64,000 bases of DNA from Gammaproteobacteria bacterium (GCA_018828125.1 JAHJWB010000023.1:310001-374000); one strand, 5' to 3'. Positions 20,408 to 29,719 are shown, counted from the first letter of the stretch. Program-made: numbers and translations. The notes: generated from the sequence alone by a model not told the origin.

Positions 20408-23400
20408 ATGCCCATCTCCGTCCTGTTGATCGAAAGCGACCCCCACTATGCCCAAGCCATGGTGGATGCTTTGGTAGACCCCTGGTCGGAATGGCGGGTA
20501 GATGTGGCGGGGTCTTTGGCGCAAGCGCGGGAGCTGTTGGCCTCCAGTCAGCCCGATATTGTGTTGGTCGCACAACGCAACGCGGACGGATCGGCGTTCG
20601 ACCTCCTGGAGGTCCTGGACGGCTTGCCGACCATCATCTTGGTGCGTGCAGGTGCCGAGACCCACGCCGCGCAGGCCATGCGCCATGGGTTCGATGACTA
20701 TACGGTGCAAGACCACGCGCAGGACTATCTGCTCACGTTGCCCGCGCAAATCGACGCGGTGCTGGAGCGCCACTCCAGCGCCCGCGCGCGCGCGGCTGCC
20801 GAGGCCATGCTCGCCCGGCAGCACCGCTTGCTGCAGGCGATTTCCCGCGCCCAGGCCATGTTCATCGCCAGCTCCGGCCCTCGTGCTGCCTTTGAGGCGC
20901 TGCTGGAGGAGCTGATGTCGCTCACGCAGAGTGCGTTTGGCATCGTGGGCCAGGTGCAGCGCGCGGACGACGGGCACGCCTACCTGCGTGTGCACGCCAT
21001 GACCGACATCAGTTGGGACGACGCTTCGCGCGCCCTGTACGCACAACATGCCGAGGAAGGCATGGTGTTTGACAACCCCCGGTCGCTGGTGGGTGCGGCC
21101 CTGCTGTCGGGCGAGCCGGTGATCAGCAACGACGCCAGCCATGATGCGCGCGGTGCGGGCATACCCCGCGGCCACCCACCGCTCCTGACCTACTTGGGCC
21201 TGCCCATCCACGCGGCGGGTGAGCTGGTGGCCATGGTGGGCCTGGCCAATTGCCCTGAGGGTTATACGGCGGCGGATGTGCAGTTCTTGCAACCGCTGCT
21301 GAACACCGTGGGCCAACTGGAGATGGCCCGTCGCGCCGAGTTGGCGCGCTGCGCGGTCGAAGCAGAGCTGGCCAGCACCAGCGCCCTGCTGGCCGACAAA
21401 ACACGCGCGCTGGAGGGCACGCTGGCCAGTGTCACGCAGGGGATTACCAATGTGGACGCCGAGGGGCGCATCTGTGTCTACAACCGGCGCTATTTGGAGC
21501 TGCTGGACTTGCCGGAAGCGCTACTGGCCACAAAGCCTCGAGTAGAGGATATGGTTCGGTTCCAAACCGAGCGGGGGGATCTTGGCACCGATTTTCAGCT
21601 CTTCGAACCGTCCGTCCGCGGCTTGGTAGCGATGGAATATGCCGCGCATGGCGGCAACCTCAGGATGCCCGACGTGTACGTGCGGCGTACCCATGCGGGG
21701 CGCTTCCTGGAGGTCCGAACGAGCGCCCTTGAGCAGGGCGGCATGGTGCGGACCTTCACCGACGTCACTGACTATCTCGGCACACTGGAGGCCCTGCGTC
21801 TGAGCGAGGCGCGGTGGCGCAGCCTGACCCACCTGTCGTCCGACTGGTACTGGGAGCAGGACGCGCAGTTCCGGTTCGTGCGCCTCGACGGCAACCCGGA
21901 GCGCGCCACCGGGGTGCCCGATGAGCTGCACTACGGCCTGACCCGTTGGGAGCTGCCCGACACCTTTGTCAGCGAAGGCCAGTGGCGCGAACACCGCGCG
22001 CAGCTGGAGGCGCATCAGGTCTTTCACGATTTCGAGATGCAGCGCAAAGCCGAGGATGGAACCCCCGTCTGGGTATCGATTAGCGGCGAGCCCATCTTTG
22101 ATAAGGATGGGCAGTTCACTGGGTACCGCGGTGTGGCGCGCGACATCACCGAACGCAAGAATGCCGAGGCGGAAATCCAGCGCCTGGCGTTCTACGATGA
22201 ACTCACCGGGCTGCCCAACCGGCGCCTTTTGATGGACCGACTGGAACGCGCCGTGACGGCCTGCTCGCGTGCTGGGAGCCATGGCGCGCTGCTGTTTCTG
22301 GACCTCGACAACTTCAAGGGCATCAACGACACCATGGGGCACGAGTGGGGCGACCGGCTGCTGGTACAAGTAGGCGCCCGTCTTGGGGTGTGCGTGCGCG
22401 TCAGCGACACCGTGGCGCGTCTGGGTGGAGATGAGTTTGTGGTGGTGATCCTGGGCCTGCATGCAGAGGCGGTAGAAGCCGCTGCCGAAGCCGAGGCCGT
22501 TGCCCAAAAGGTTCTGGTGTCGCTGAACCAGCCCTACTTAGTAGATGGCAACGAAATGCACAGCACGCCGAGCATCGGGATCGCGCTGTTCCGCGACGCG
22601 CAGCAACCAGGGCAAGAACTGCTCAAGCGCGCGGACCTGGCCATGTACCAGGCCAAGGCCCAGGGGCGCAACACGCTGTGCTTTTTTGATCCCGCAATGC
22701 AGGCCGCCGCGTCAGCGCGGTCGGTTCTGGAGGGTGATATCCGCCAAGGGCTGCAACGCCAGGAGTTTGTGCTGCATTACCAACCGGTGGTCAACGAATC
22801 AGGGCAAATGCTGGGCGCCGAGGCCCTGGTGCGGTGGAACCACCCCCTGCGTGGCATGGTTCCGCCCGGTGAGTTCATTCCGCTGGCCGAACAGACGGGG
22901 CTGATCTTGCCCCTCGGGCGCCAGGTGCTGGCGATGGCCTGTCGCCAGCTGGCGCAATGGGCGCAGGTGCCTCTGACGGCGGGCTGGACGGTGGCGGTGA
23001 ACGTGAGCGCGCAGGAGTTTCGCCAGCCCGACTTTGTGCAGCAGGTTCTCTCCGTGGTGCGCGACGCCGGGGCGGACCCGCACCGGCTCAAGCTCGAACT
23101 CACCGAAAGCCTGCTGTTGCACGATGTGGAGGACAGCATCCTCAAGATGCAGGCCCTGCGCACGCTGGGCATGGGGTTTTCGCTGGACGACTTCGGCACA
23201 GGCTACTCGTCGCTGAGCTACCTCAAACGCCTGCCACTGGACCAGCTCAAGATCGACCAGAGTTTTGTGCGCGACGTGCTCACCGACCCCAACGACGCCA
23301 CCATTGCCTGCACCATCATCACGCTGGCCAGCAGCCTGGGGCTGGACGTGGTGGCCGAGGGGGTGGAGACCGAAGGGCAGCGCGCATTCTTGCTGCGCAA

Positions 23401-23479
23401 CGGATGCCGGCAGTTCCAGGGCTATCTGTTCGGGCGGCCAGGTCCGGCTGAGCTTCTTGATTTGCTATCTAAAATATAG
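20408..23479 (+). CDS. Multidomain c-di-GMP signalling protein (receiver-like, GAF, PAS, PAS, GGDEF, EAL)
   Basis: A 1023-aa protein with both c-di-GMP synthesis and degradation domains. Estimated order: receiver-like fold 1-120, GAF about 145-315, a PAS about 335-455, a PAS/PAC about 468-590, GGDEF about 595-750 with intact LGGDEF, EAL about 770-1015. An RxxD inhibitory site (RVSD) lies five residues before GGDEF. The EAL domain keeps EALVRW, ELTESLLL and DDFGTGYSSLSYLK, so phosphodiesterase activity is expected. No membrane segment is seen, so it is cytosolic. A short spurious extension upstream of ATG 20408 is excluded. Confidence 0.94.
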   Translation: MPISVLLIESDPHYAQAMVDALVDPWSEWRVDVAGSLAQARELLASSQPDIVLVAQRNADGSAFDLLEVLDGLPTIILVRAGAETHAAQAMRHGFDDYTVQDHAQDYLLTLPAQIDAVLERHSSARARAAAEAMLARQHRLLQAISRAQAMFIASSGPRAAFEALLEELMSLTQSAFGIVGQVQRADDGHAYLRVHAMTDISWDDASRALYAQHAEEGMVFDNPRSLVGAALLSGEPVISNDASHDARGAGIPRGHPPLLTYLGLPIHAAGELVAMVGLANCPEGYTAADVQFLQPLLNTVGQLEMARRAELARCAVEAELASTSALLADKTRALEGTLASVTQGITNVDAEGRICVYNRRYLELLDLPEALLATKPRVEDMVRFQTERGDLGTDFQLFEPSVRGLVAMEYAAHGGNLRMPDVYVRRTHAGRFLEVRTSALEQGGMVRTFTDVTDYLGTLEALRLSEARWRSLTHLSSDWYWEQDAQFRFVRLDGNPERATGVPDELHYGLTRWELPDTFVSEGQWREHRAQLEAHQVFHDFEMQRKAEDGTPVWVSISGEPIFDKDGQFTGYRGVARDITERKNAEAEIQRLAFYDELTGLPNRRLLMDRLERAVTACSRAGSHGALLFLDLDNFKGINDTMGHEWGDRLLVQVGARLGVCVRVSDTVARLGGDEFVVVILGLHAEAVEAAAEAEAVAQKVLVSLNQPYLVDGNEMHSTPSIGIALFRDAQQPGQELLKRADLAMYQAKAQGRNTLCFFDPAMQAAASARSVLEGDIRQGLQRQEFVLHYQPVVNESGQMLGAEALVRWNHPLRGMVPPGEFIPLAEQTGLILPLGRQVLAMACRQLAQWAQVPLTAGWTVAVNVSAQEFRQPDFVQQVLSVVRDAGADPHRLKLELTESLLLHDVEDSILKMQALRTLGMGFSLDDFGTGYSSLSYLKRLPLDQLKIDQSFVRDVLTDPNDATIACTIITLASSLGLDVVAEGVETEGQRAFLLRNGCRQFQGYLFGRPGPAELLDLLSKI

Positions 23480-23511
23480 CTATTAGCCCTTGTTGGATAA
23501 GCGCTAGAGCC
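23475..23511 (+). repeat. Family A element, copy 5 (left arm degenerate)
   Basis: ATAGCTATTAGCCCTTGTTGG followed by ATAAGCGCTAGAGCC: the right arm is perfect and the left arm is mutated (AGCCCTTGTT in place of AGCGCTTAT). It begins just before the stop codon of the GGDEF-EAL gene. Confidence 0.7.
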
Positions 23512-23569
23512 ATATTTCATTCATTATTCTAGCCCTGTTGAAAACTGGCGCTGCTCAAGACCAGGACCG

Positions 23570-23668
23570 CCGCGCAAGGGCCGCCCCGCCGCGCTGGCGG
23601 TGTCCCCCTTCCCGAATTGCGCAGCAATTCGAGAGAAGGGGGAAGGCGCGCAGTGCCTCAGGGGGATG
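23570..23668 (-). repeat. Family B repeat, copy 2
   Basis: Inverted copy with a central palindrome (CCCGAATTGCG/GCAATTCGAGA) flanked by CCCCCTT and AAGGGGG, then GCCTCAGGGGG. It lies between the ends of the GGDEF-EAL gene and the convergent antiporter gene. Confidence 0.75.
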
Positions 23669-23676
23669 CACTCTGC

Positions 23677-25662
23677 CTAACCTCGCAACAGCTTGTCCTC
23701 CGCCAGCGACAACGCGGCCGGGTGACCGGAGAGCACCAGGGTGTCGCCTTCTGCCAGTTGCGCATCGTCCTCCGCGGCACTCATGTGGCCATTGCCACGC
23801 CGCAGGTTTACCACCCGCACGCCGAGGGTGGGCAGCGCAAGCTGGCCCAGGCTCTGGCCCAGGGCCGTAGCGCCCGGGGGCAGGTTGATGGTGGACAGGC
23901 GTTCCTGGTCGCGCTCGTTTACCGTGTCGTCATCTGCGCCATGGAAGTACCCGCGCAGCAGGTTATAGCGGGCGTCGCGCTGGTCCTGCACCAGCCGCAG
24001 CACGCGGCGCATGGGCACGCCCACCAGCGCCAGGGCGTGGCTGGCCAGCATGAGTGAGCCCTCGATGGCCTCGGGCACCACCTCGGTAGCACCTGCGGCC
24101 TGTAGCTTGTCCAGGTACAAGTCGTCCTGTGTGCGCACCACCACCGGCACCTGCGGCGCGTGGGACCGCGCGTTGGCCAGCACCTTCAGGGCGGCAGGCA
24201 CGTCGATGTAGGTGACGGCCACGGCGCTGGCACGCACCAGGCCGGCGGCCATCAGCGCCTGCAGCCGCGTGGCGTCGCCATACACCACCGAATCGCCCGC
24301 GGCTGCGGCCTGGCGCACGCGGTCCGGGTCCAGGTCGAGTGCCATGTAGGGGATGCCCTCCTGATCCAGCATGCGCGCCAGGTTCTGCCCGCAGCGGCCG
24401 TAGCCGCAGATGATCACGTGTTTGCTGGTGTTGATGGACTTGCGCGCAATGGAGGTCATCTGCAGCGACTGTTGCAGCCAGTCGCTGGCCACCAGCTTCA
24501 TCACGATGCGGTTGCTGTACAGGATGAGAAACGGCGTGGCCAACATCGACAGCACCATGGCCGCCAAGATGGGGTTCATCAGTGCCGGTTGCACCAGTCC
24601 GTTGCTTTGGGTCAGCGACAGCAGCACAAACCCAAATTCGCCCGCCTGCGCCAGGTACAGCCCCGTGCGCAACGCCACGCCAGTGGTAGCGCCCATGCTG
24701 CGCGCCAGCACCAGGATGATGACCAGCTTGACCAGCAGCGGCACGGTCAGCAGTGCCAGCACCAGGCCCCAGCGGTCCACCAGGATGTGCCAGTCCAGCA
24801 TCATGCCGATGGTGATGAAGAACAGCCCCAGCAGCACATCGTGAAACGGGCGGATGTCCGTGCCCACCTGGTGGCGGTATTCCGTCTCGGACACCAGCAC
24901 ACCGGCAATGAAGGCGCCAAGGGCCAAGCTCAGTCCCGCCAGTTCCGTCAGCCACGCCAGGCCCAGCGTGATCAGCAGCAGGTTGAGCATGAACAGCTCA
25001 TCGCTTTTGCGCCGCGCCACCAGCGTCAGCCACCAGCGCATGATCCGCTGCCCGCCGGTCAGCAGCAGGCCCACCAGCACCGTGGCCTTGATCAGCGCCC
25101 AGCCCAACGAGGTCAGCAGTTGGTCGGGTGACGAGCTGAGCGCCGGGATGAGCACCAGCAAAGGCACCACAGCCAGGTCCTGGAACAGCAAAATACCCAT
25201 CACGCGCCTGCCGTGCTGGCTTTCCAGCTCGGCGCGCTCCGCCATCAATTTCACGACGATGGCGGTGCTGCTCAAGGCCATGACGCCCGACAGCGCCAGC
25301 GCCGTCTGCCAGCCCATGTCCCACACGCCGCCCAACCAGCGCGACAGCAGCAGCGCCGCACCCGTCACCACGGCCATGGTCAGCACCACCTGCATCAGCC
25401 CCAGGCCAAACACCAGCTTGCGCATGGCGCGCAGCTTGGGCAAGCTGAATTCGAGCCCAATGGCGAACATCAAAAACACGACCCCGAACTCGCCCAGGTG
25501 CCGCACGCCTTCTGAGTTCTGCGCCAGTGCCAGCGCGTGTGGCCCTATGAGTACGCCCGCGGCCAGATAGCCCAGCATGGGCGGCAGCTTGAGGCTGCGG
25601 CACACCACCACGCCCAGGACTGCGGCCAGCAGATAAAGCAGAGTCAGGGCAAGGGAAGACAT
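23677..25662 (-). CDS. Monovalent cation:proton antiporter-2 (KefB/KefC type) with RCK domain
   Basis: A membrane antiporter with about 12 hydrophobic segments (MSSLALTLLYLLAAVLGVV, GEFGVVFLMFAIGLEFSLPK, GAFIAGVLVSET), then a cytoplasmic RCK_N domain with a Rossmann motif (HVIICGYGRCGQNLARML) and a C-terminal TrkA_C-like domain. Length 661 aa fits the family. ATG 25662 is chosen because the sequence upstream in the same frame is not membrane-like. It is divergent from kdsD with 127 bp between. Whether it exports K+ or Na+ cannot be told from sequence. Confidence 0.9.
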   Translation of the reverse strand: MSSLALTLLYLLAAVLGVVVCRSLKLPPMLGYLAAGVLIGPHALALAQNSEGVRHLGEFGVVFLMFAIGLEFSLPKLRAMRKLVFGLGLMQVVLTMAVVTGAALLLSRWLGGVWDMGWQTALALSGVMALSSTAIVVKLMAERAELESQHGRRVMGILLFQDLAVVPLLVLIPALSSSPDQLLTSLGWALIKATVLVGLLLTGGQRIMRWWLTLVARRKSDELFMLNLLLITLGLAWLTELAGLSLALGAFIAGVLVSETEYRHQVGTDIRPFHDVLLGLFFITIGMMLDWHILVDRWGLVLALLTVPLLVKLVIILVLARSMGATTGVALRTGLYLAQAGEFGFVLLSLTQSNGLVQPALMNPILAAMVLSMLATPFLILYSNRIVMKLVASDWLQQSLQMTSIARKSINTSKHVIICGYGRCGQNLARMLDQEGIPYMALDLDPDRVRQAAAAGDSVVYGDATRLQALMAAGLVRASAVAVTYIDVPAALKVLANARSHAPQVPVVVRTQDDLYLDKLQAAGATEVVPEAIEGSLMLASHALALVGVPMRRVLRLVQDQRDARYNLLRGYFHGADDDTVNERDQERLSTINLPPGATALGQSLGQLALPTLGVRVVNLRRGNGHMSAAEDDAQLAEGDTLVLSGHPAALSLAEDKLLRG

Positions 25663-25789
25663 GGCGTCGATGCTATCCGAGCCCTGCGTCGACAGCACGG
25701 TGATTTCTGCCGCGGGCTTTGCCCTGCTGCAAGCGGCGGCGAAAAACATCACCACCGGGCGGCGCTTGCCCGGTCGATAGAATCGCCGG

Positions 25790-26791
25790 ATGACTCCCGC
25801 CCCCGCCGCGCTGCCCCCTTTTGACGCTGAACAGGCCCTGCGCTTGGCCCGCGAGACGTTCGACATCGAAGCCGCCGCTGTTTTGGGGCTCAAAGCCCGT
25901 GTGGGCGATTCGTTCGCGCAGGCCGTGAAGGCCATCCTGGGGGTGCGCGGCCGGGTGGTGGTGATGGGCATCGGCAAAAGCGGCCACATCGGGCGCAAGA
26001 TCGCCGCAACCTTGGCATCTACCGGTACGCCCGCCATGTTCGTGCACCCGGCAGAAGCGAGCCATGGCGATCTGGGGATGATCAAATCCATCGACCTCGT
26101 GCTGGCGCTGTCCAACAGCGGCGAGGTAGACGAGGTGACCACCTTGCTGCCCGTCATCAAGCGCCTGGGGGCCACGTTGGTGGCCATGACGGGGCGACCA
26201 CAGTCCACCCTGGCGCAGCACGCGGACATCGTGCTCGACAGCAGTGTCGAGCGTGAGGCCTGCCCCCTGCAGCTGGCACCCACGGCAAGCACCACAGCGC
26301 AGTTGGCGCTGGGTGATGCACTGGCGGTGGCACTGCTGGAGGCACGCGGGTTTCGCCCGGAAGATTTTGCCCGCTCTCACCCCGGCGGTGCGCTGGGCCG
26401 ACGTCTGTTGACCCATGTCCGGGACGTGATGCGCACGGGCAGCGCCATCCCGCGCGTCGCGCCAGATGCATCTTTCAGCGACCTGATGCGCGAGATGAGC
26501 GCCAAGGGGCTCGGGGCCTCAGCCATCGTCGACGCCGCCGGTCAGGTGCTGGGCATCTTCACCGACGGAGATCTGCGCCGCCGCATTGAAGCAGGGGCCG
26601 ATCTGCGGTCGACCACAGCCCGCCAGGTCATGCACGCGAGCCCGCGCCGCATCGCCCCTGAAGCGCTGGCCGTAGACGCCGCCGAAATGATGGAAGCGCA
26701 CGCTATCACCAGTGTGCTGGTGGTCGATGCAGCCGGCGTGCTGATCGGCGTCGTGCACATCGGCGACCTGATGCGGGCAAAGGTCATATGA
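25790..26791 (+). CDS. kdsD: Arabinose-5-phosphate isomerase
   Basis: KdsD converts ribulose-5-phosphate to arabinose-5-phosphate for Kdo synthesis. The SIS domain (about 35-185) has GIGKSGHIGRKIAATLASTGTP, ALSNSGEVDEV and SHPGGALGRRLL. Two CBS domains follow (DGDLRRRIE; VVHIGDLMRAK). Length 333 aa is typical. The stop overlaps the kdsC start (ATGA), so the kdsD-kdsC-lptC genes are coupled. Confidence 0.95.
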   Translation: MTPAPAALPPFDAEQALRLARETFDIEAAAVLGLKARVGDSFAQAVKAILGVRGRVVVMGIGKSGHIGRKIAATLASTGTPAMFVHPAEASHGDLGMIKSIDLVLALSNSGEVDEVTTLLPVIKRLGATLVAMTGRPQSTLAQHADIVLDSSVEREACPLQLAPTASTTAQLALGDALAVALLEARGFRPEDFARSHPGGALGRRLLTHVRDVMRTGSAIPRVAPDASFSDLMREMSAKGLGASAIVDAAGQVLGIFTDGDLRRRIEAGADLRSTTARQVMHASPRRIAPEALAVDAAEMMEAHAITSVLVVDAAGVLIGVVHIGDLMRAKVI

Positions 26792-27336
26792 CCCTTCCCG
26801 TGTTGCAATTTCAACCCGAGCTGTTGCTGCGCGCCCAGGGCGTGCGCGTGGCTTTTTTCGATGTGGATGGTGTGCTGACCGACGGCAGCCTGTATTTCAG
26901 CGAAACGGGCGAAACGATCAAGCGCTTCAATACGCTGGACGGCCACGGGCTTAAGTTGCTGCAGAAGGCAGGCATCACGCCCGCGGTGATTACCGGGCGT
27001 GACTCCGCCCCGCTGCGTGTGCGGCTCAAGGCCTTGGGCGTGGAACACGCCGTGTTCGGCACCGAGGACAAGCGCCCGGCCGCCGAGGAGATTCTGGAGA
27101 CACTGGGCCTCGCCTGGTCCCAGGCCGCCGCCATGGGTGACGACTGGCCCGATCTGCCCGTCATGCAGCGCAGTGCGTTTGCCTGCGCCCCTGCCAATGC
27201 CCAGATCGAGGTGCGCCATGCAGCCCACTATGTCACGCAGGCCCGCGGCGGCGACGGCGCTGCACGGGAGCTGTGCGACTTGCTGCTGGTGGCCACGGGC
27301 CGCTATGCGTCACTGTTGGCGGACTACACCGCATGA
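26788..27336 (+). CDS. kdsC: 3-deoxy-D-manno-octulosonate 8-phosphate phosphatase
   Basis: Dephosphorylates Kdo-8-phosphate. A small HAD phosphatase of 182 aa: motif I FFDVDGVLTDG near residue 25, motif II TGR (VITGRDS), and motif III GDDWPDLPVM. It overlaps kdsD upstream and lptC downstream, as in many betaproteobacteria. Confidence 0.95.
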   Translation: MTLPVLQFQPELLLRAQGVRVAFFDVDGVLTDGSLYFSETGETIKRFNTLDGHGLKLLQKAGITPAVITGRDSAPLRVRLKALGVEHAVFGTEDKRPAAEEILETLGLAWSQAAAMGDDWPDLPVMQRSAFACAPANAQIEVRHAAHYVTQARGGDGAARELCDLLLVATGRYASLLADYTA

Positions 27337-27953
27337 TGCGCAGAATCCGCCAGGGCTGGGAACAGGTTTCGCTGTATCTGCCCGTGATGCTGATGGGCCT
27401 GCTGGCGTTGGGCACCTGGTGGCTGGTGCGCAATGCGCCCATGCCGCAATTGCCCGCGATTGAGCGTCCCCTGGGGCACCAGCCCGACTACTTCATGAAA
27501 ACCTTCTCGGTCAAGAGCTTTGACGCCACTGGTCGACTGGAAAGCGAAGTACAGGGCGAGGTGGCACGGCATTACCCCGACACCGATACGCTGGAGATCG
27601 ACAAGGTCAACATGCGCTCAGTCAGCCCGGAGGGCCGCCTGACGGTTGCAACGGCCAACCGCGCGTTGTCCAATGCCGACGGCACCGAGGTGCAACTGTT
27701 TGGCAACGCCATCGTCACGCGCGAGCCTGTGCCCGCCAAGGCCGGCATACCCGCCCAACCCCGCCTGGAGTTTCGCGGCGAGTTCCTGCATGCGTTCACC
27801 AACACAGAGCGGGTGCGGTCCGACCAGTCGGTCACGCTGACCCGGGGTGAAGACCGTTTCACTGCCGATGGAATGGACTATGACAACCTCGACCAGGTGC
27901 TGCAGTTGCGCGGACGGGTGCGGGGTGTGCTTTTGCCGGGCGCATCCAAGTAG
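27333..27953 (+). CDS. lptC: LPS export ABC transporter periplasmic protein LptC
   Basis: LptC is a bitopic inner-membrane protein that hands LPS to LptA. It has one N-terminal membrane segment (YLPVMLMGLLALGTWWLV), then a periplasmic beta-jellyroll domain (DYFMKTFSVKSFDATGRLES; LTRGEDRFTADGMDYDNLDQ). ATG 27333 overlaps the kdsC stop; length 206 aa. The usual next genes, lptA and lptB, are not here; an SDR gene follows instead. Confidence 0.9.
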   Translation: MMRRIRQGWEQVSLYLPVMLMGLLALGTWWLVRNAPMPQLPAIERPLGHQPDYFMKTFSVKSFDATGRLESEVQGEVARHYPDTDTLEIDKVNMRSVSPEGRLTVATANRALSNADGTEVQLFGNAIVTREPVPAKAGIPAQPRLEFRGEFLHAFTNTERVRSDQSVTLTRGEDRFTADGMDYDNLDQVLQLRGRVRGVLLPGASK

Positions 27954-28007
27954 CGTTTTGCGCTGGGCACTTTCGCCCAGTCCTCGTGTCCCTTTGCCGG
28001 AGCCTGA

Positions 28008-28790
28008 ATGACCCTACCCCTTGCCTTCATCACCGGAGCGTCCAGCGGCATCGGCCAGGCGCTGGCCTTGCGTTTTCACCGGGCGGGTTACCGCCTGGCG
28101 CTGGTGGCCCGCCGTACTTCTGAAGTAAAAACATGGGCTAGCGCTCACGGGATCAGCGCTGATAGCTATGAAATTTATAGTGCTGACGTCGCAGTGGTCG
28201 ACAGCATCGTGGCCGCCGGCACGGAATGTCTGGCGCGCCAGGGGCTGCCGGATGTGGTCATTGCCAATGCGGGTATCAGCGTGGGCATGGACACGGCAGT
28301 GCGCGACGATATTGACGTCATGGCGCGCACCTTTGCCACCAACAACATTGGCATGGCCGCCACGTTCCAGCCTTTCGTGGACGCCATGGCCCAGCGGCGC
28401 AGTGGCACGCTGGTGGGGATTGGCAGCGTGGCCGGCATTCGCGGTCTGCCCGGGCATGGTGCGTACTGCGCCAGCAAGGCGGCGGTCATCAGCTACTGCG
28501 AAAGCCTGCGCGGTGAGATGCGCCCTTTTGGCGTGCACGTCGTCACCATTTCTCCAGGCTATATCGACACCCCCCTGACACAACAGAATCGCTACGGCAT
28601 GCCGTTTCTGATGCAAGCCAGCGACTTTGCTGACAGGGCCTTCAATGCCATCACTGCAGGGGTGAGCTACCGGGTGATTCCCTGGCAGATGGGCGTGGTC
28701 GCCAAGTTGTTGCGCATGGTGCCCAATGCGCTGTTTGACAAGCTTCTGGCCGGTCGCCCGCGCAAGCGCCGCCAAACGGAGGTGCAGTAG
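28008..28790 (+). CDS. Short-chain dehydrogenase/reductase family protein
   Basis: Rossmann-fold oxidoreductase of 260 aa: cofactor motif TGASSGIG, then NAG (VIANAGIS), catalytic Ser (GIGSVAGIRG) and YxxxK (YCASK). The substrate cannot be told. A family A repeat is translated in frame at about residues 41-57, between the cofactor-binding arginines and the DV segment. It ends convergent to the RNA-binding gene, with a strong hairpin between. Confidence 0.92.
   Translation: MTLPLAFITGASSGIGQALALRFHRAGYRLALVARRTSEVKTWASAHGISADSYEIYSADVAVVDSIVAAGTECLARQGLPDVVIANAGISVGMDTAVRDDIDVMARTFATNNIGMAATFQPFVDAMAQRRSGTLVGIGSVAGIRGLPGHGAYCASKAAVISYCESLRGEMRPFGVHVVTISPGYIDTPLTQQNRYGMPFLMQASDFADRAFNAITAGVSYRVIPWQMGVVAKLLRMVPNALFDKLLAGRPRKRRQTEVQ
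28127..28178 (-). repeat. Family A element inside the SDR gene, copy 6
   Basis: Inverted copy: AAAAACATGGGCTAGCGCT, a spacer, then ATCAGCGCTGATAGCTATG and AAATTTATAG. It matches the intact copy at 50224-50274 nearly throughout, including the flanking A-run and AT-rich end. The frame is kept and it encodes SEVKTWASAHGISADSYEIY. Confidence 0.7.
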
Positions 28791-28848
28791 CCTGGAGGTC
28801 AGTACCCCGCCGCCAGTACCTGGGTGGCGCTCCCGTCGTCGGCGCATA

Positions 28849-28874
28849 AAAAATGCCCCAGAAGGGGCATTTTT
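28849..28874. terminator. Bidirectional intrinsic terminator
   Basis: A perfect 11-bp stem (AAAAATGCCCC/GGGGCATTTTT) with an AGAA loop lies between the convergent SDR and RNA-binding protein genes, with A and T runs on both sides. Confidence 0.9.
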
Positions 28875-28907
28875 CTCAGATCTTGCTGAACCAGCGAGGT
28901 ACTCGGC

Positions 28908-29450
28908 TCAGTAGCTGTTGCCACCGCCACCGTAGCCACCACCGCCGCCATTGCGGCCACCACCTCCGCCTCCGCCATTGCGCGAACCCGAGCCATAGGG
29001 ACTGCGAAACCCACCTTCGTTGCGGCCGCCGCCGCCGCCATAACCACCGCCACCACCGTCGCGGCCGCCGCCTCCGTAACCCCCACCGCCGCCTTCACGG
29101 CCGCCGCCATAGCCGCCACCACCACCACTGCGGCCGCCACCGCCGCCGTATCCGCCGCCCCCTCCACCACCAAACCCACCACCACTGCGCGGTGGGCGGG
29201 GCTCCATGGGACGTGCTTCGTTGACGACGATCCCGCGTCCACCCAGCGGTTGGCCGTTCATGCCGTTGATGGCAGCCTGGGCCTCTGCGTCGCTGCCCAT
29301 TTCCACAAAACCAAAGCCTTTGGATCGACCCGTGTCGCGCTCCATCATGACCTTGGCGCTGGTCACGGCGCCGAATTGGCTAAAGGCCTGTTCCAGATCG
29401 CTGTCGCGCACTGAGTACGGAAGGTTGCCAACGTACAGTTTGTTGCCCAT
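28908..29450 (-). CDS. Glycine-rich RNA-binding protein (RRM), paralogue 1
   Basis: A 180-aa protein: one RRM at residues 1-80 with RNP2 KLYVGNLPYS and RNP1 KGFGFVEM, then a long Gly/Arg/Tyr-rich tail. Proteins of this type are cold-induced RNA chaperones in several bacteria. The start MGNKLYVG (29450) has GGAG-like AGGAG upstream, and a few upstream codons are ignored. It is next to paralogue 2, and the two share sequence in their 5' leaders. Confidence 0.93.
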   Translation of the reverse strand: MGNKLYVGNLPYSVRDSDLEQAFSQFGAVTSAKVMMERDTGRSKGFGFVEMGSDAEAQAAINGMNGQPLGGRGIVVNEARPMEPRPPRSGGGFGGGGGGGYGGGGGRSGGGGGYGGGREGGGGGYGGGGRDGGGGGYGGGGGRNEGGFRSPYGSGSRNGGGGGGGRNGGGGGYGGGGNSY

Positions 29451-29480
29451 CGAGGGACTCCTCAAAAACACATGGATAAA

Positions 29481-29549
29481 GCGATGGAGTCCCGAAAACG
29501 CAGCCAGCTAATCTCAATGACGCTCTCAGCGAAACTGACGGATCACCGC
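29481..29549 (-). promoter_or_regulatory. Conserved leader elements shared by the two RRM genes
   Basis: Two blocks upstream of paralogue 1, GCGATGGAGTCCCGA (29481-29495) and GCGAAACTGACGGATCACCG (from 29529), recur upstream of paralogue 2 at 30134-30147 and 30181-30201 with almost the same spacing (48 and 47 bases). Sequence between them is not conserved, which suggests selection on the leader itself, for example a shared control element. The mechanism is unknown. Confidence 0.55.
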
Positions 29550-29652
29550 AAACTTGGAAGGCGGGAAAAACCCGCCAACCCATTATGCGCCACACTTTTG
29601 ATCAAAAAGCAAGCGGCAATGCGTGCTGTGGCGACGATGCCGCGCAGACATG

Positions 29653-29676
29653 AAAAAAGGAGCTCGAAGGCTCCTT
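29653..29676 (-). terminator. Intrinsic terminator after RRM paralogue 2
   Basis: On the minus strand the stem AAGGAGC/GCTCCTT is followed by a run of six T. A second hairpin, CAGCAGAC/GTCTGCTG at 29687-29708, lies closer to the stop codon. Confidence 0.75.
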
Positions 29677-29719
29677 GTTTTGCCGTCAGCAGACAGTGAA
29701 GTCTGCTGATGAGGTCTTT

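Noticed and set aside
25663-26295. 633-bp upstream extension of the antiporter frame
   Set aside because: It overlaps the divergent kdsD gene and has no membrane-like sequence; ATG 25662 matches the antiporter N terminus.
28920-29180. Regular repeats suggesting a CRISPR-like array
   Set aside because: They are GGN/Gly codon runs of an RRM protein tail, with no spacer-repeat structure.
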